Shown here piece by piece: positions 36,553-48,375 of a DNA stretch of 64,000 nucleotides. Position 1 is the first letter of the stretch, and every line of letters begins with the position of its first letter. The position numbers and the translations under genes are program-made. The stretch spans positions 16,303,206 through 16,367,205 of the forward strand of contig OZ038459.1 in the NCBI GenBank assembly GCA_964036195.1. The letters are read 5' to 3'. The notes under the pieces are model-generated. The model ran no database searches and was not told the DNA's origin. It was given only the letters and a program-made list of their open reading frames with translations. Source of the DNA: Sphaerolaimus hirsutus (lineage: Eukaryota; Nematoda; Chromadorea; Monhysterida; Sphaerolaimidae).

Positions 36553-36798
36553 TACAATGCTTGCACGGTAGATACCTATCTGCATTATTATGTATAGTCA
36601 CTGCTCATTCAAGGATACAAACGTAAATTTAATTAAGAAAATCTCATTAGCAAAAGTTCACAAAATGAGTCAGCGAACAATTAAATATTTACACCACAAA
36701 TGCTACGGCACATGGAAATTTTCTATGGAAAATTTTTACACGGGGGCACAGTGTGTGATTTACGTGACTTTTGTAAATGTCGTCATGCGTGCCATTGG

Positions 36799-38393
36799 CA
36801 ACGATGGAAAAAACACAGAAATTGAACACAGAAACTCATTGAGTTTCTGTGTTTTTGTTTTACACAGAAACACGGAAACTCATAAATTTTGAAAAACTCA
36901 AAACTCAAATGAGTTTTTTTTTGGAGAACACAGAAACACAGAAACACGGAAACACAGAAAAGTTTTTTGATTTTTGGTGTGTTTTTTTCAGCGAAGCGGT
37001 TGAATGCACATTCATTCAGTCAAACTAAACAAGATAAGATAAGCATCTATAGTACCGTATTACCTCGAATTATCCCCCCCCTTGAATTAACCCCCCCCTC
37101 GAATTAACCCCCCCTCAAAATGGGCTGGGGAAATAATAAACCCCCCCCTCGAAATACCCCCCCCCCCTTCGGAATGATGTACGTCATGTACATAATAAAT
37201 ACGTCATGTACGCAATGTACATGATGTATATTACTGTTTATTTGCATTGCAGCTACACATAGAGTAGTTTGTGTAGCTATCTAGGTACGTTTTTATGTCC
37301 AAATACACCCTGTTTGGACACATTTATTACCTATTTTGGGTACACAAATGCCTACTATTTAATACGATTCTTACGAAAATTTCTGACGAAATAATAAAAC
37401 CCCCCCTCGAATAAACCCCCCCCTCGAATTAACCCCCCCTCAAATTTTGCTGGCGAAATAATAAACCCCCATGGGGGTATTTCGAGGTAATACGGTATGT
37501 AAATATGTACATAATGTATTCATATTTTATAATGGTACAAAAAAGAAATTCAAGATGGCATGCACATCTCATGGTGGATTTGACAATTCAAGTTTCGACA
37601 TTTAAGTATAACTTATTAGCTTGAATTAACTCCCCTCAAAATGGACTGGTGAAATAATAAGCCCCGCCCCCCTCGAAATACCCCCCTCTGGCATGATGTA
37701 CATCATGTATCCAATGTACATGATGTATTTATGACAGCTAATTTGCATCGCAGCTACACATAGACTGTACTAAGTTGTGTAGCTATCTACATGTTGATTT
37801 CAAATATATCCTGTTTGTACGCATTTATAACCTGTTTTGGGTACGTAAATGCCTACTATTTTCTATGATCCTTACAAAACTTTCTGATGAAATAATAATG
37901 CCCATGGGGGTATTTGGAGGTAATATGGTAGTTGTAGTTCAAATCAATTCCGTAGTCTTCCATACAGTGCACATCCATTGAAGAATTTTGGAGTACTGCG
38001 TAAATTGTCGTTTCTGGGCATTTTGTTGTTGGTGTTGTGATGCTGATGTCCTCATTGTGGACATTTTTATGGACTTTTTTGACACTTGAATGAATACACA
38101 AATGTTATGTGGGGTTAGAACATGTGCAAAACCAATATTTTATAAGAAAACCACTGTTTCCAGATTGAAATGCTGTAAATCAAAAAAATTTTGGGGAAAA
38201 CTCGAATTTTTTGGAAAAAACTTGAGTTTTTTTTGGAAAAAAACTCAAAAAAACTTGAGTTTTTACAAAAAACACAGAAATAAAAACAGAGTTACTCAAG
38301 TTTTTTTCAAGAAAAAAACTCAAAACACAGGTATTCATTTTTGAAAAACTCAAAACACAGAAAGTGTTTTTTTGGAGAACTTACCCATCGTTG
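36799..38393. mobile_element. hAT-like CAACGATGG element, copy B, perfect 8-bp duplication
   Basis: CAACGATGG and CCATCGTTG are flanked by GCCATTGG (36791-36798 and 38394-38401). It is homologous to copy A at 19234-20678. It carries an extra CTCGAA-family insertion at 37055-37495, which copy A lacks. Confidence 0.9.
37055..37495. repeat. CTCGAA-family MITE with a readable empty site
   Basis: CCGTATTACCTCGAATTAT and ACCTCGAAATAC (inverted at the right) are flanked by TA (37053-37054, 37496-37497). Copy A of the host element reads ATCTATAGTATGTAAATA without interruption at 19779-19796. The insertion therefore duplicated a TA. Confidence 0.9.
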
Positions 38394-38401
38394 GCCATTG
38401 G

Positions 38402-38600
38402 GCCCACACAGGCTAGTTGACATCGCAAATACGTGTCAACTCAATGTCAACTAAATAACACAACAAAAAAATTTAAAGCATAACACTTCACAGAAACAAT
38501 GAAAATTAAGTGTCATGATGCTATGCACAAACTATGCTCTATCGGATAGGAAAGTTGAAAAAAACTTAATTCACTAAAATTTAGTTGACACTAATCCCAA
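38402..38600. repeat. TAGTTGACA-family MITE
   Basis: GGCCCACACAGGCTAGTTGA starts it and TTTAGTTGACACTAATC ends it. Internal words match 51595-51790 and 56275-56495. Confidence 0.55.
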
Positions 38601-38902
38601 TGATAACAATTGCTGAAGAATGAAAATCAGCAAAGAAATGGCCAAAATATCGGCCCCTAATGTTATGGTCATGAAAATGGGTGTCTATGACTCCCCTATC
38701 TCGAAACCGGGGACTAGGTACTAAGAAAAAAACATTTGCTCGTAGTCCCATCCACAAACCGCAACATCTGCCAATCTATAAATACTTTCCTACGCGTGTG
38801 CGCCGAAAAAAACCAAAGCTCTGTCCAATCCAACATAAAATCCGAAGATAATTTCTCTCAGTGCATCATCGCAAATGAGCCCAAATAAACTGCCCACTTC
38901 AG

Positions 38903-41900
38903 GTTGCCTGATCAACAGAATCGAGTTCGCCGGCAACCAAAACAAACAGGGCCTGTCGACCGAGATAATGGTGACGGTGCCGGGAGTTGCCACGCCGCTA
39001 GAGTGCGCCAGCCAGTGTTTCACGTTAGTCCACGTGTCCACAATGGCGGCCCACACACTAGTTGACACGCGTTGTCCTGTCAACTCAGATTTCGGCTTCA
39101 CGTGTAGCAGAGCGATCATCCAATGTATTTGCCATGATATTTTTTTCAACATTGCCGCATGCGCATTTGGAGATCGCTCTGCGACACGTGAATCCGAAAT
39201 CTTAGTTGACACAAACCAGGGGGCAGTCCCAAGCCCTGTAAAGTGTAAAGTAAAGTGTCAAATGTAGAGTCAAATGCAAAGTCAAGTGTCAATCAAAACA
39301 AAAAAGAAAAGATTTTATTATGAACTTTGCATGACAATTGACACATTACTTTGCATTTGACTTTACATCTGACACTTTACTTTACACTTTACAGGGCTTG
39401 GGATTGGCACCAGTTGACACACGTGTGTCAACTAGTGTATAGCCGCCAAGCATGCGAGCACATAATGGCTACCATGCATGTACAGTATGCACGCATGCGC
39501 ATTGAATGCCGATGAGGTGCACAGCAGAGTTGCGAAAGCGTATTTTCGCTTACCCGGAATACCCGGGTAAATGGGTATTTGTACTTACGCTTACGCTTAC
39601 GCTTTCATAAAATACCCGTACGCTTGATTATGCTTTCCCGGCCGAAATACCCGGGTACTAAAAGCGTAAAAATGCTTTTCACATAGTCCGGTTTGACACT
39701 TTTGAAAAAGTGTAAACCACAAAAAAAGAAAGTTAACAAAACTGAGTACCAAAATAAAATTCCTGTGTGTGCAGTAATACACTGGAAATAGCGACACATG
39801 TACAAATTGTGTCGCAATATGAATGTCATGTTAACACTGTCGTGGCTTTAGATTAGAAATTTTGGGGTCTAAAATGGATTCCGACAACGATGCTGTCGCT
39901 GTCAACAGCATGAGTTAGAAAATGAATATGACTTAAGTGTCGCTTCCAATGAATTGCTATCAGCATCTAAGGGACGTCTGAAAAATGTTGCTGAGAGCGT
40001 GATTTTGGAAGAATTCACTGAGAAAAACCGTCTTAAAGTTTTTTACGCTTTCCTAGTTATTTTAAAAATACCTTACGCTTTCTGTATCCATACTCAAAAT
40101 TTGGAAAGTGTATTTACGCTTACGCTTACGCTTCCCAAAAATACCGGTATTTTAACAACTCTGATGCACAGTGCACTGCGGCATGATTGCAGTGAGCCGC
40201 ACCATCGTGACGTTCGCGCCCGAATCATGCACTTTGTCATGGGCACCATAAATGGTTATTCAGAGCAGGGGGGCCTCCAGGATTTTAACCCTCGCCGTCG
40301 CGGGGGTGAGATTGATAGCAAATCGCTCCTCCTGGGGGATAGAAATTTGCTCTACATGAACAGAAACTTGAGCGAAAGATAGATACCTATTTGAGCAACC
40401 TCCGAGTAACTCCCAAACCCCCAACCCCTATTGGAGACCCCTGTCAGAGCGCAATATTTCTGAATATTTCAGAATCTGAATATTCGACACATTTCGATCA
40501 AGAAAAATGTATATGACAAATTCCGTGAACTATCCGGTCAAGAAAATTATTAGATTTTCAGTTACTTTTTCCGACGGTTTATAGAGCATTTCAGTGCAAA
40601 GCGTGCAGTCGTGCAGTGCGCAAATTTACAAACGCTGAAAATGATAACAATACACAACCCGCAATTCTGCCGTATCAAAAAACACATACATGTACATAAA
40701 TATGAATATAAATACTACCTTCAGAAGCATGAATATAAAAATTTAGAACACAGACACACACAATACACGTATTATAGGTAATTATTTAGAACATTTGCAG
40801 CCGCCCCCAATACCTAATGCAAAAGGGCGCGACCATAACCGACAGGGAGAACTACGTAGGTAATTTGCGAGAGCTCGGTCTCGCACAAATACCAAGTTAT
40901 CATATGGCATAATTATCACGTAAATCATTTGTGGTAGTCATATCATGGGGAGTCATACCATTTTGCCACACAAATAAATTTGCCATATTGGCTGGAAACT
41001 TGTCATGGTAACAAGATTTATTCTCTAATGAATTATTTTGCCACCACAATTTTTTTCACCAAAATGAAAAGCTGAGAAATTTTCTGGGGGGGCGGGGTTT
41101 GTTCGCGGGATTCAATACATAGCCCAAATAGGGATGGCCGAAAAAGGTTTTTTTTTTCAACGACAGGGTTTTTTTATTAAAAAACCCGTTTTTTATATTT
41201 TAAAATAAAACCGTTTTTTTCAAAAGCTCCCAGATATGGTAATGAGTCAACATATACAGGTAAATCAGACATGTGATAGTACTTTGTGATGTTAGCCACT
41301 GTAGTTTGTGTGATGTTTACTTAGGCATAGAATGGCTGTAGAGTCATCTGTTTTATATTCTGAAAATATCTGTTTTATGTCAACTTATTACGGATATCGC
41401 CTTTTGCCGAACAGTCATGACTTTAAGTGATGTTGGGTGTGGAAAAGTGCTTAAATAAGGATATAAGAGCAGGCTAACACATTGGCAGTGGTCTTTCACA
41501 CTGTAAAAGTATGTGTGGGTACATTAGCTTTATATTATGTACTACACTAACACATCATGGCTTATTATAACATACATAATAGCACAAACAAATGGAAACT
41601 TTTACACTAAAAATGCCCTAAAACCAATGAAAACCACCACAAATGGTAAAGTGCAGGTGAAATTGCACTTGCGCAAGCGCTTGCGCGCAAAAAAAATTGC
41701 AAAATACCTAGTGCTTAGTACTAAAAATTTTGGCCAAGGTTTTTAAATAAAGAAACGGTTTCGATGGTCGGGATCTTTTTGTAATAAAACGTTTTTTTAT
41801 TAAAAACCTTTGAAAAAAACCTTGGCCATCCCTTAGCCCAAATATATATTTTACCGCATTTTCTCGATATACCCCCCCTCGAAATACCTCCCCTCAAAAT

Positions 41901-44280
41901 GGACACTATGAATTTATAACCCCCCTCGAAATACCACCCACATTTTCTGTACAGAGAACGCAATGCGGTTTGTGACCCAGAAAACGCAGAACACATGTTA
42001 AAAACAATGACTGTATTATTTTAGAACTAGGGTGTCAAAAATTTTTTTTAACGGAAAACGGAAAGGTAAAATTTTTTAACTTTACGGAAAACGGAAAACG
42101 GAAAGGTAAAAAAAATTACTGGCCGGAAAACGGAAAACGGAAAGGTAAAAAAATTTCACTCAGCGGAAAACGGAAAACGGAAAGGTAGAAAAAATTATCG
42201 GCCAGAAAACAAAAAACGGAAAAATGAAATGCCGGAAAATGGAAAATGGAAAGCGAAATTTTCACTGAAACGGAGAAAATAAAGTGAAATTTGCACGGAA
42301 ATGGACAAATTTGCAGGAGACAAACCTGCATGCAAGTTTGCCTGTTTGGCTTTGATTGTGGTAGCTGTACATTCTGCAACTATAAATCATGCCAGTAACT
42401 TCACTTGTAGTTCAAGCTTAACTGAACCAACAAAAAATCATCAAAATGTAGCAAAAGTACACTACAACAACAAAAAGAATTTAGCAAAAGTGAACTTTGA
42501 TGTATCTGAACAGTAAAAAGTATACTCAACAGACTGCAAAGTATTTGTCCAAAATTACTTTGTGTTTTTTACAGATATGGATACAGATAAAAATTATGAA
42601 CGACACAAGAACCTGGTATACTCCGGTTACTTTACACCCTGCACGCGTGGTTCCCGCTGGAAGTGTGCCAACGATGGTTAACGCGTGCAAGTTTCATAAA
42701 AAGATGACAAAATTTATTGTTGTTATAATGGTATTCATTAACATATTCACATCGATGAATTTTTGTCATCTTTTTACGGAAATCGCATGATTAAATAATC
42801 ATTGGCATCTTTCCAACACGAGACATAAATCAGTGCGAGGGCAGAGTATCATGTACGTCGAGTATAGTTAAAAACACCATAGTGAAAAAAGATAAATACA
42901 GATTGGAAAAATAATGGAAAAATGCCAGAAAACTGAAAATTGAGCCAGAAAATGGAAAAATGGCCTGGAAAAAATGGAAACGGAAAGGTAAAAATTTTTC
43001 AGCCGGAAAACGGAAAAATGGGCCGGAAAAACGGAAACGGAAAGGTAAAATTTTTTGGGCTGCCGGAAAACAGAAAACGGAAAGGTAAAAAATTTTCAGC
43101 TGCCAGAAAACCGAAAACAAAGAGGTAAAAAATTTTCAGCTGCCGGAAAACGGAAACGTAAAAAATTTTCCTGCGGAAAAGCGGAAACGGAAAACGGAAA
43201 CGGAAATTTGACACCCTAGTTAGAACCGGGTTTGTACCGTTTAACCCCCCCCCCCTCAAAATTTCCACTCTGAAAAAATAAACCGCCCGAGGAGTAATTC
43301 GAGTTAATACGGTATATACATATAGGCTTTAAAGGTGTAGGATGCAGAGTGTAGGATGCAGAGTGTAGGATTCATGTTTGCTAATTTATTCATTCACCCT
43401 GCATCAGCTCTGTGTAATGTAATAAAACCTGTGCATTAAGGATGATTTGTGCACTTTTTGGACTGCTTGACTACACACAATTGTAAATGTATTTCAAAAG
43501 TCCACCCAGATTTATGCCAAATCTACTTGCATAATAAATAGCCTGCACTTTAACTCATACATAATTTGATGAGCAACTGTTCTCACTTTATGGCAAATTA
43601 GCCGCATGTATTAAATATAACATTTGAGCAAGTGGCACAAAAATGTAGTTGGCTAAAACAGTTTACACCTTCGTCTCAGGCAGCACAACTTAAGCGCTTC
43701 TGAGACCTAGTAAAAAAACCATCACAAAACACGTCACTTTTCGCAGGTTGACGCGCGCGAACAACGGCTCGTCGGGCTCGTGCCTCAGCTACACCGTGGT
43801 CACCGTGTCGGCCACCAGCTGGGACTGCTGGCTGCACGCGAACCAGTACAATGGTCAGCCTGAGTACTTATTGGTCCCAGAGACACTGAGTACCGTATTT
43901 GCTGGAATTAGTACCTCCTCACCTCGAATAGCCCCCCCCCAAAAAAAAAAAGTCTGCCAAAAATATTTCCTGGGGTAATTATGCGAGCAAATACGGTAGA
44001 TTGTTTTTCCAAAATTTACAATTTTTTTGGAAACCTTCAAGTTGTGTCGTAAGTAATCAAGGTTCGAGTAACGAAACATGTACAGTGGAAAACGCGGAAA
44101 AAAGTTTCCGGACCGGAAACCCACCCGAACCCTTTCTGATCCGGTCAACAAAAAGGCAAATGGCAACAACAACAACAACAATACCCAGAACACACAACAA
44201 TACCCCCCCCCCCCGCAGAATCCACAGTGACGGATGTGGCCGACCACGCTTATTACACCATTGTTGAAGGCTTGCCATAA
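38903..44280 (+). CDS. PAN/Apple-domain protein, last three exons (5' part not found)
   Basis: This is probably a secreted or extracellular protein; PAN/Apple modules bind proteins or sugars. Exons 38903-39023, 43747-43853 and 44219-44280 (stop TAA) join in matching phases with GT-AG ends. The joined peptide starts CLINRIEFAGNQNKQG, continues TPLECASQCFT and SCLSYTVVTVSATSWDCWLH, and ends DHAYYTIVEGLP. The Cys spacing (C..ECASQC..CLSY..WDCWL) fits a PAN domain; this is recognition by pattern, not by search. Intron 1 (4.7 kb) is full of MITEs. The third exon is less certain because the opposite strand is also open there. No signal peptide or earlier exon was found upstream. Confidence 0.65.
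39042..39444. repeat. TAGTTGACA-family MITE carrying a nested CAGACCCTG MITE
   Basis: GGCGGCCCACACACTAGTTG and an inverted CAACTAGTGTATAGCCGCC are the outer ends. The arms are interrupted at 39220-39408 by another element. It lies just inside the donor of PAN exon 38903-39023. Confidence 0.8.
39220..39408. repeat. CAGACCCTG-family MITE with 5-bp duplication ACCAG
   Basis: GGGGCAGTCCCAAGCCCTG and CAGGGCTTGGGATTGGC are inverted ends. ACCAG flanks both sides (39215-39219, 39409-39413). The undisturbed copy at 5652 shows GACACGCACCAGTTGACA, so the insertion site can be read directly. This sets the family's target duplication at 5 bp. Confidence 0.85.
39525..40163. mobile_element. hAT-like CAGAGTTG element with a transposase-like relic
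   Basis: CAGAGTTG and CAACTCTG are flanked by GTGCACAG and ATGCACAG (7 of 8). TTACGCTTACGCTT words lie near both ends. From 39874 an ATG opens MDSDNDAVAVNSMS, ended by TAG. An adjoining frame (39918-40040) reads SVASNELLSASKGRLKN then VAESVILEEFTEKN, which resembles the hAT C-terminal dimerisation motif. This is a broken fragment of at most about 55 residues. Confidence 0.6.
40267..40445. repeat. CAGGGGTAGG-family MITE
   Basis: CAGGGGGGCCTCCAGG and GAGACCCCTG are the ends. Both flanks contain TCAGAG. Confidence 0.5.
40446..41128. other. No recognisable feature
   Basis: AT-rich sequence with no exons, inverted ends or tandem repeats seen. Confidence 0.35.
41129..41834. mobile_element. hAT-like GGGATGGCC element, perfect 8-bp duplication
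   Basis: TAGGGATGGCCGAAAAAGG and CCTTGGCCATCCCTT are flanked by AGCCCAAA (41121-41128 and 41835-41842). AAAAACGGTTTTTT-type words lie at both ends. Single ends of the same family occur near 51350-51490 and 54185-54250, in CPSF2 introns. Confidence 0.85.
41850..41935. repeat. CTCGAA-family MITE fragment
   Basis: TTTACCGCATTTTCTCGATA followed by CCCCTCGAAATACC words. The right end is missing. Confidence 0.5.
42028..43218. mobile_element. hAT-like GGAAAACGGAAA element, copy 2, 1.19 kb
   Basis: TAGGGTGTCAAA and TTTGACACCCTA are flanked by TTTAGAAC and GTTAGAAC (7 of 8). Purine-rich arms cover 42030-42290 and 42920-43205. The core 42310-42900 is ordinary sequence with no recognised gene. Confidence 0.85.
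43230..43315. repeat. CTCGAA-family MITE fragment
   Basis: ACCGTTTAACCCCCC and GAGTTAATACGGTA are the ends. The interior is short. Confidence 0.55.
43893..43996. repeat. CTCGAA-family MITE inside the last PAN intron
   Basis: CCGTATTTGCTGGAATTAG and TAATTATGCGAGCAAATACGG are inverted ends flanked by TA. Confidence 0.75.
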
Positions 44281-44500
44281 TTATCAGGGCACCGGACCAA
44301 AACAGCGCCAGGAATACTCCCCCCGCTTTGAAAGTGCAAATAATCACGTTCTCGTCGCGACCGAGCGCGCGACTCATATTTGCGATTTTTAATTGAGAAT
44401 TGAAATTGAAAAGAATTACTTTTTCCTCTCATCCGGGTGTTCGAATGATTTCGCATTATTTCGAACACGTATACTTTACATACAGAAAGCAATTTATTTA

Positions 44501-44690
44501 TACTCGGCGGACATTACACTTAGTATGGAAACCTACCATAACCCATCTGAAAGATGAACCAAATTTAGATTTTCATCATAATATTTCGTTTATACTATGG
44601 AACAATTAACTACGAAATTTATCACAAGATTTTATTCATTAAATTATGGTAGGATTCTGCACATACTTTGCGGTCCGCCGAGTATACGGA
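44501..44690. repeat. MITE, GGCGGACCGC family, short relative
   Basis: TATACTCGGCGGACATTAC and GCGGTCCGCCGAGTATAC are inverted ends. Confidence 0.65.
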
Positions 44691-46062
44691 ACTTTGGATC
44701 GGTATCCCGTTCGGGCAAAATGTCTTCGTATAGAAATCTGTTTCCGAATCGGCATTTGCAGCGAACCAAATCTGTAATATCGGCACGTAGCCGCTATTTA
44801 CCACACAACAGAAGTATGGAACAATGCGCCGTAAATCCCGGTAATGTACTGAAAATCCTCGAGTAATGCCCTAGATAACCCACATTGTGTCAGCCGCGTG
44901 AGGGACTAATAACTCTTACCATTGAATAACCCCCCCCCCCCCTCTGAGATTTACGTCCGCATAAATAGTTACACCAGACTAGACAGACTGTGGACGCAAA
45001 TAATGCTTAGCTTGTTACATGTATTTAGTACCTATTTACAGAAAATACAACTTGTATTTTACTATAGTTTAGTTCCGATTTCTGCAAAATCGGCGGTTTT
45101 TGCCCATTAGCGTCTGTTTTCATCTATCGATTCTCAGAGCCTTATAAATATTATACTGAAGAAAAAAATTATGACAAAAATAACTCGAGCGAAATGAAGA
45201 TTAAAAAGTTGATCAAACATTACTATGTATTTTATGTATGTGCCTATCATCGCAGCTAGTGGTGGAAAGGTTCATCTTTAACGATTCCAAACATATCTCA
45301 ACATGATTTGGATACGCAGCAGAGCAAACAACGTGCCGGACCGATTCGAAACTGCTAAATTTGTCCCGACGCTACATCCCAAAATTTACACAAACCAATT
45401 TCCTTTGCGAACTCAAATTGGAAATTCTGGCAAATATTTTCAATATATCGTATAGTTTGTATGTCTTTTTATAATATCCTCGCAATGCAGCTAACTGCAA
45501 TAGACAAAATAGCATAAACTATTGCAATAAAGAGTCACGCGCTCGGACGTGCACCCCAGAATTATTTAATACCATTTATTTATGTATAATTTTATTTTTA
45601 CGAGTATTAGATTTTCTGGGTAACCCATTCGATGTAAATATGCCCATGATCAATTAAATACACCACCGTAAATTATCCGTTATACAAATGGTGGACAAAA
45701 GAATGATTTATGTAATCGATCAAAGCGACAGAAAACATTTTGGGTTGATGGATTCGATACTGGGGATAGCACAAAATGAATGAAACCCGATAAACGTCCA
45801 GACCATAAAAATTTTTCAAAAGCTGCATGATTGCGAAGAAACCCAGGCAGTGTGATATTCAGGTGAAAATTGTAGCTCTCAGTGTATTAACGTTCTCTTT
45901 TAAACTAATTATAACACTGCTCCATGTTAAACACGACTTGAAGACACTTGTTGACTAATAACTATTCCAAGGGTTTTTTTAGAACAACGCCTAAACGTTT
46001 TTGACAAAAAAAACTGTTCGTTTTTTGTATATATTTAGCCACCAGCACTTGTATCCATACAC
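44691..46062. other. Unassigned AT-rich DNA
   Basis: No firm feature is present. Bases 45680-45835 read on the minus strand as LLKNFYGLDVYRVSFILC after a GCAG; this is weak evidence for an exon and more likely chance. A run of C near 44928-44942 belongs to a G/C-run repeat. Confidence 0.3.
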
Positions 46063-46165
46063 TAGTGATGGAAAAGCACCATTGCTCTAGCGCAATTGGC
46101 CCTGGGGTTCGAAAAAGCGCCATGGCGCTTTTGGCGCCAAAGATTTGGCGCTTGTTCCATCACTA
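46063..46165. mobile_element. hAT-like GGCGCC element, 103 bp, perfect 8-bp duplication
   Basis: TAGTGATGGAAAAGCACC and CGCTTGTTCCATCACTA are flanked by CCATACAC (46055-46062 and 46166-46173). It is the cleanest small copy, and it defines the family ends. Confidence 0.9.
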
Positions 46166-46519
46166 CCATACACATACACATACAGCTCGGAGTCGGAATA
46201 GCACCACCACAAGTTTTTATAAAATCGCGCACATGCTTACGTACACTGGTAATAATTTACTTTCCTATATCTATTTGTTAGTTACCAGGGCTCATAATTA
46301 AGGATGATGATTATATGATAATTATGCCGATGTCATGTGCCCTCGCAACAAAAACCTATCAAGTGGAAACAATTTATGAAATGGAAACTGACAATGTTAC
46401 GTTTGGACCTGAATTATCCGGCATTTGATAGCGGGGCACAGACGCCGGCGGCAAAGTTTCTTTATTTTACTCTTTAAACCTCTTTCTTTTTTTTTGACCG
46501 GAGCATAAATTATGCTCAC

Positions 46520-46739
46520 CGTATAATGCCACTTCTGGTCCCCGAAATGTATTTATGTACAATTACATTTTTCTCGATGTTTCCAGTATTAGTGACATGT
46601 CCAAATGAACACATGACCGTCTGTCGCAATGTGGGAAGTTTCTGTAGCCAATAAATGTTGAATGAGGGGTCTCCAATGCGGGCAGGATATCCCCAAAATG
46701 CAAAGCTATCTTCAAATCCATCCAATGTGAAAGACACTG
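46520..46739 (-). CDS. Single internal exon of an unrecognised protein
   Basis: On the minus strand a strong acceptor (TTTTCTTATAG) and donor (CG|GTGAGC) enclose 220 bp that is fully open in one phase: two bases, 72 codons, two bases. The peptide begins VSFTLDGFEDSFAFWGYPAR, continues DPSFNIYWLQKLPTLRQTVM and CSFGHVTNTGNIEKN, and looks like folded extracellular or lumenal sequence. I do not recognise the family. Neither neighbouring exon could be found within the 8 kb between the PAN gene and CPSF2, so it may be an exon of a gene with long introns or a stranded fragment. Confidence 0.5.
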
Positions 46740-46962
46740 CTATAAGAAAATATTTGTTTTACATGTATACTTTTGCCACAGTAATTGGTTATCATTAATC
46801 CCCGGACGTTGCAAAACTTGGAGACCCCCCTTGTTTATAAATACACATTTATATCACGTAATAAATATAAACACTGCAGAGAAATGATACCATCGGAAAA
46901 TAAATTCATATTTATAAAAAGTTTGCAGCTTGAATAAATATAATGATACGTTGGTACCTCCG

Positions 46963-47388
46963 CAATGGCCATACACACACTAGTTGACAGCGACACCAAA
47001 CGTCAACTAGTTCCGAAGCTTGCTAGCGAGCAACAATACGCATTATTACCGTAAATCCTCGAAAAAATTCCCCGGGGGAGTTATGTTTTCGTCAGAATTT
47101 TTTGAGGGGGGACTTATTCGTGGGGGGGGGGCTTCACTCACGCTTACAACAGGGGGAGTTATTCGAGGGGAGAGTTATCGGGGGAGTTATTCGAGGATTT
47201 ACGGTATATACATATACCAGCTTCGTATAGGTGCTGCACATACCGTGATATTTTTTCTCAACACTACGGCTTCATTTGCAACACGATTCAACATTTTGCA
47301 TTCGAACGTGATTTGTCGGCAAGCTTCAAATTGGGATCGGAACCAGTAGACATTTGGTGTCGTTGTCAACTAGTGCGTCGGGCCATGC
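46963..47388. repeat. TAGTTGACA-family MITE with a nested CTCGAA MITE
   Basis: GGCCATACACACACTAGTTG and GTCAACTAGTGCGTCGGGCC are the outer ends. The insert at 47049-47204 has the inverted ends CCGTAAATCCTCGA/TCGAGGATTTACGG flanked by TA. Confidence 0.75.
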
Positions 47389-47654
47389 GGAAGTGATGTG
47401 ACGTTTTACTGTGAAGATGTCTCTTATACAGTCCGGCAAAGAGAGCTGCAGATCCTGAGGAACATGACTCAAATATTTCCGCGTGAATATAAATAAATAT
47501 TTGAAAAAAATTCAGGACCAAGACATGGTATGCCGATGGCGATATCCTAGTTGAAAAGATGCCCGATGCGGTATACTTCATGAGAATTTAACATCCGAAC
47601 CCTGTCAGAACAGTAAATTGGCGTTGACGCTTGTCACGTTTGCCCGGCGAGAAC

Positions 47655-48230
47655 TAAAGTAAACCCGGCCGTAAAGTAAACCCGGCCGTAAAGTAAATCC
47701 GGCCGTAAGTCATAGTTCTCGATAAAAACGTATACTCGAGTGCTGCGTAAATACGTTTACGTTTCCACCCGAAAAAATACCGGTACTCACTTACTCGCGT
47801 AGTTTTTGAAAACGTGATTGAGAACACTTTTTGAGTGCATACAAAGCAAAAAATCACTCACACTAATATAAACGGCTGAAAAAAATGCGTAAAATGACAG
47901 CGGAAATTATAGAATTCGCGATGGGTAGGGATAACGACAACTCTCGCTTTCATCTATACTCATTTTTACGTTTTCTTGGTACAAAATCTTACTTATACGC
48001 TTTCCCTGAGTATTTACAGATATTTACGTTTACTCACCTTTTACACAGCGTAAAAGTAGAAAAAATTTACTTTACGTTTTCTGTACTCAGGTGTGACTAA
48101 AAATAAAATACTTTACGTTTACGTTTACTTTGAAAAAAGTTCAGTACTTTTAACAACTCTGCCGTAATGATGCCCGGCCTAAAGTAGCACCCTCTACTTT
48201 ACGGCCGGGTTTACTTTATGGCCGGACCAT
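47655..48230. repeat. GGCCGTAAAGTAAACCC repeats around a CAGAGTTG-family element
   Basis: AAAGTAAACCCGGCCGT occurs in tandem at 47657-47710 and inverted at 48183-48230 (TTTACGGCCGGGTTTACTTTA). Between them are GTTTACGTTT/ACTTTTAACAACTCTG words of the hAT-like family described at 22778. It lies just downstream of CPSF2. Confidence 0.65.
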
Positions 48231-48375
48231 CCCGTTTGCCCCCCCTGACTAAGATCCGTCCGTGATCATAAGAAATATTGAAATTCATTGTTCCAACGGA
48301 ACCTAAAACGTCACACCCTCAACCCGCAACAGAGCCTACGAACTCAACCTCTCAACCTACCAAACCCATAAATAT

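Noticed and set aside
38790-39212. A 140-codon minus-strand frame opposite the first PAN exon
   Set aside because: The plus-strand exon has phase-matched partners and a PAN Cys pattern. The antisense frame has neither.
39590-40140. TTACGC repeats as telomeric DNA
   Set aside because: They occur only as short irregular words inside the arms of a transposon with target duplications.
45680-45840. A minus-strand segment reading LLKNFYGLDVYRVSFILC as an exon partner of 46520-46739
   Set aside because: The phase after the 46520 donor would give an immediate stop. The frame is short and AT-rich.
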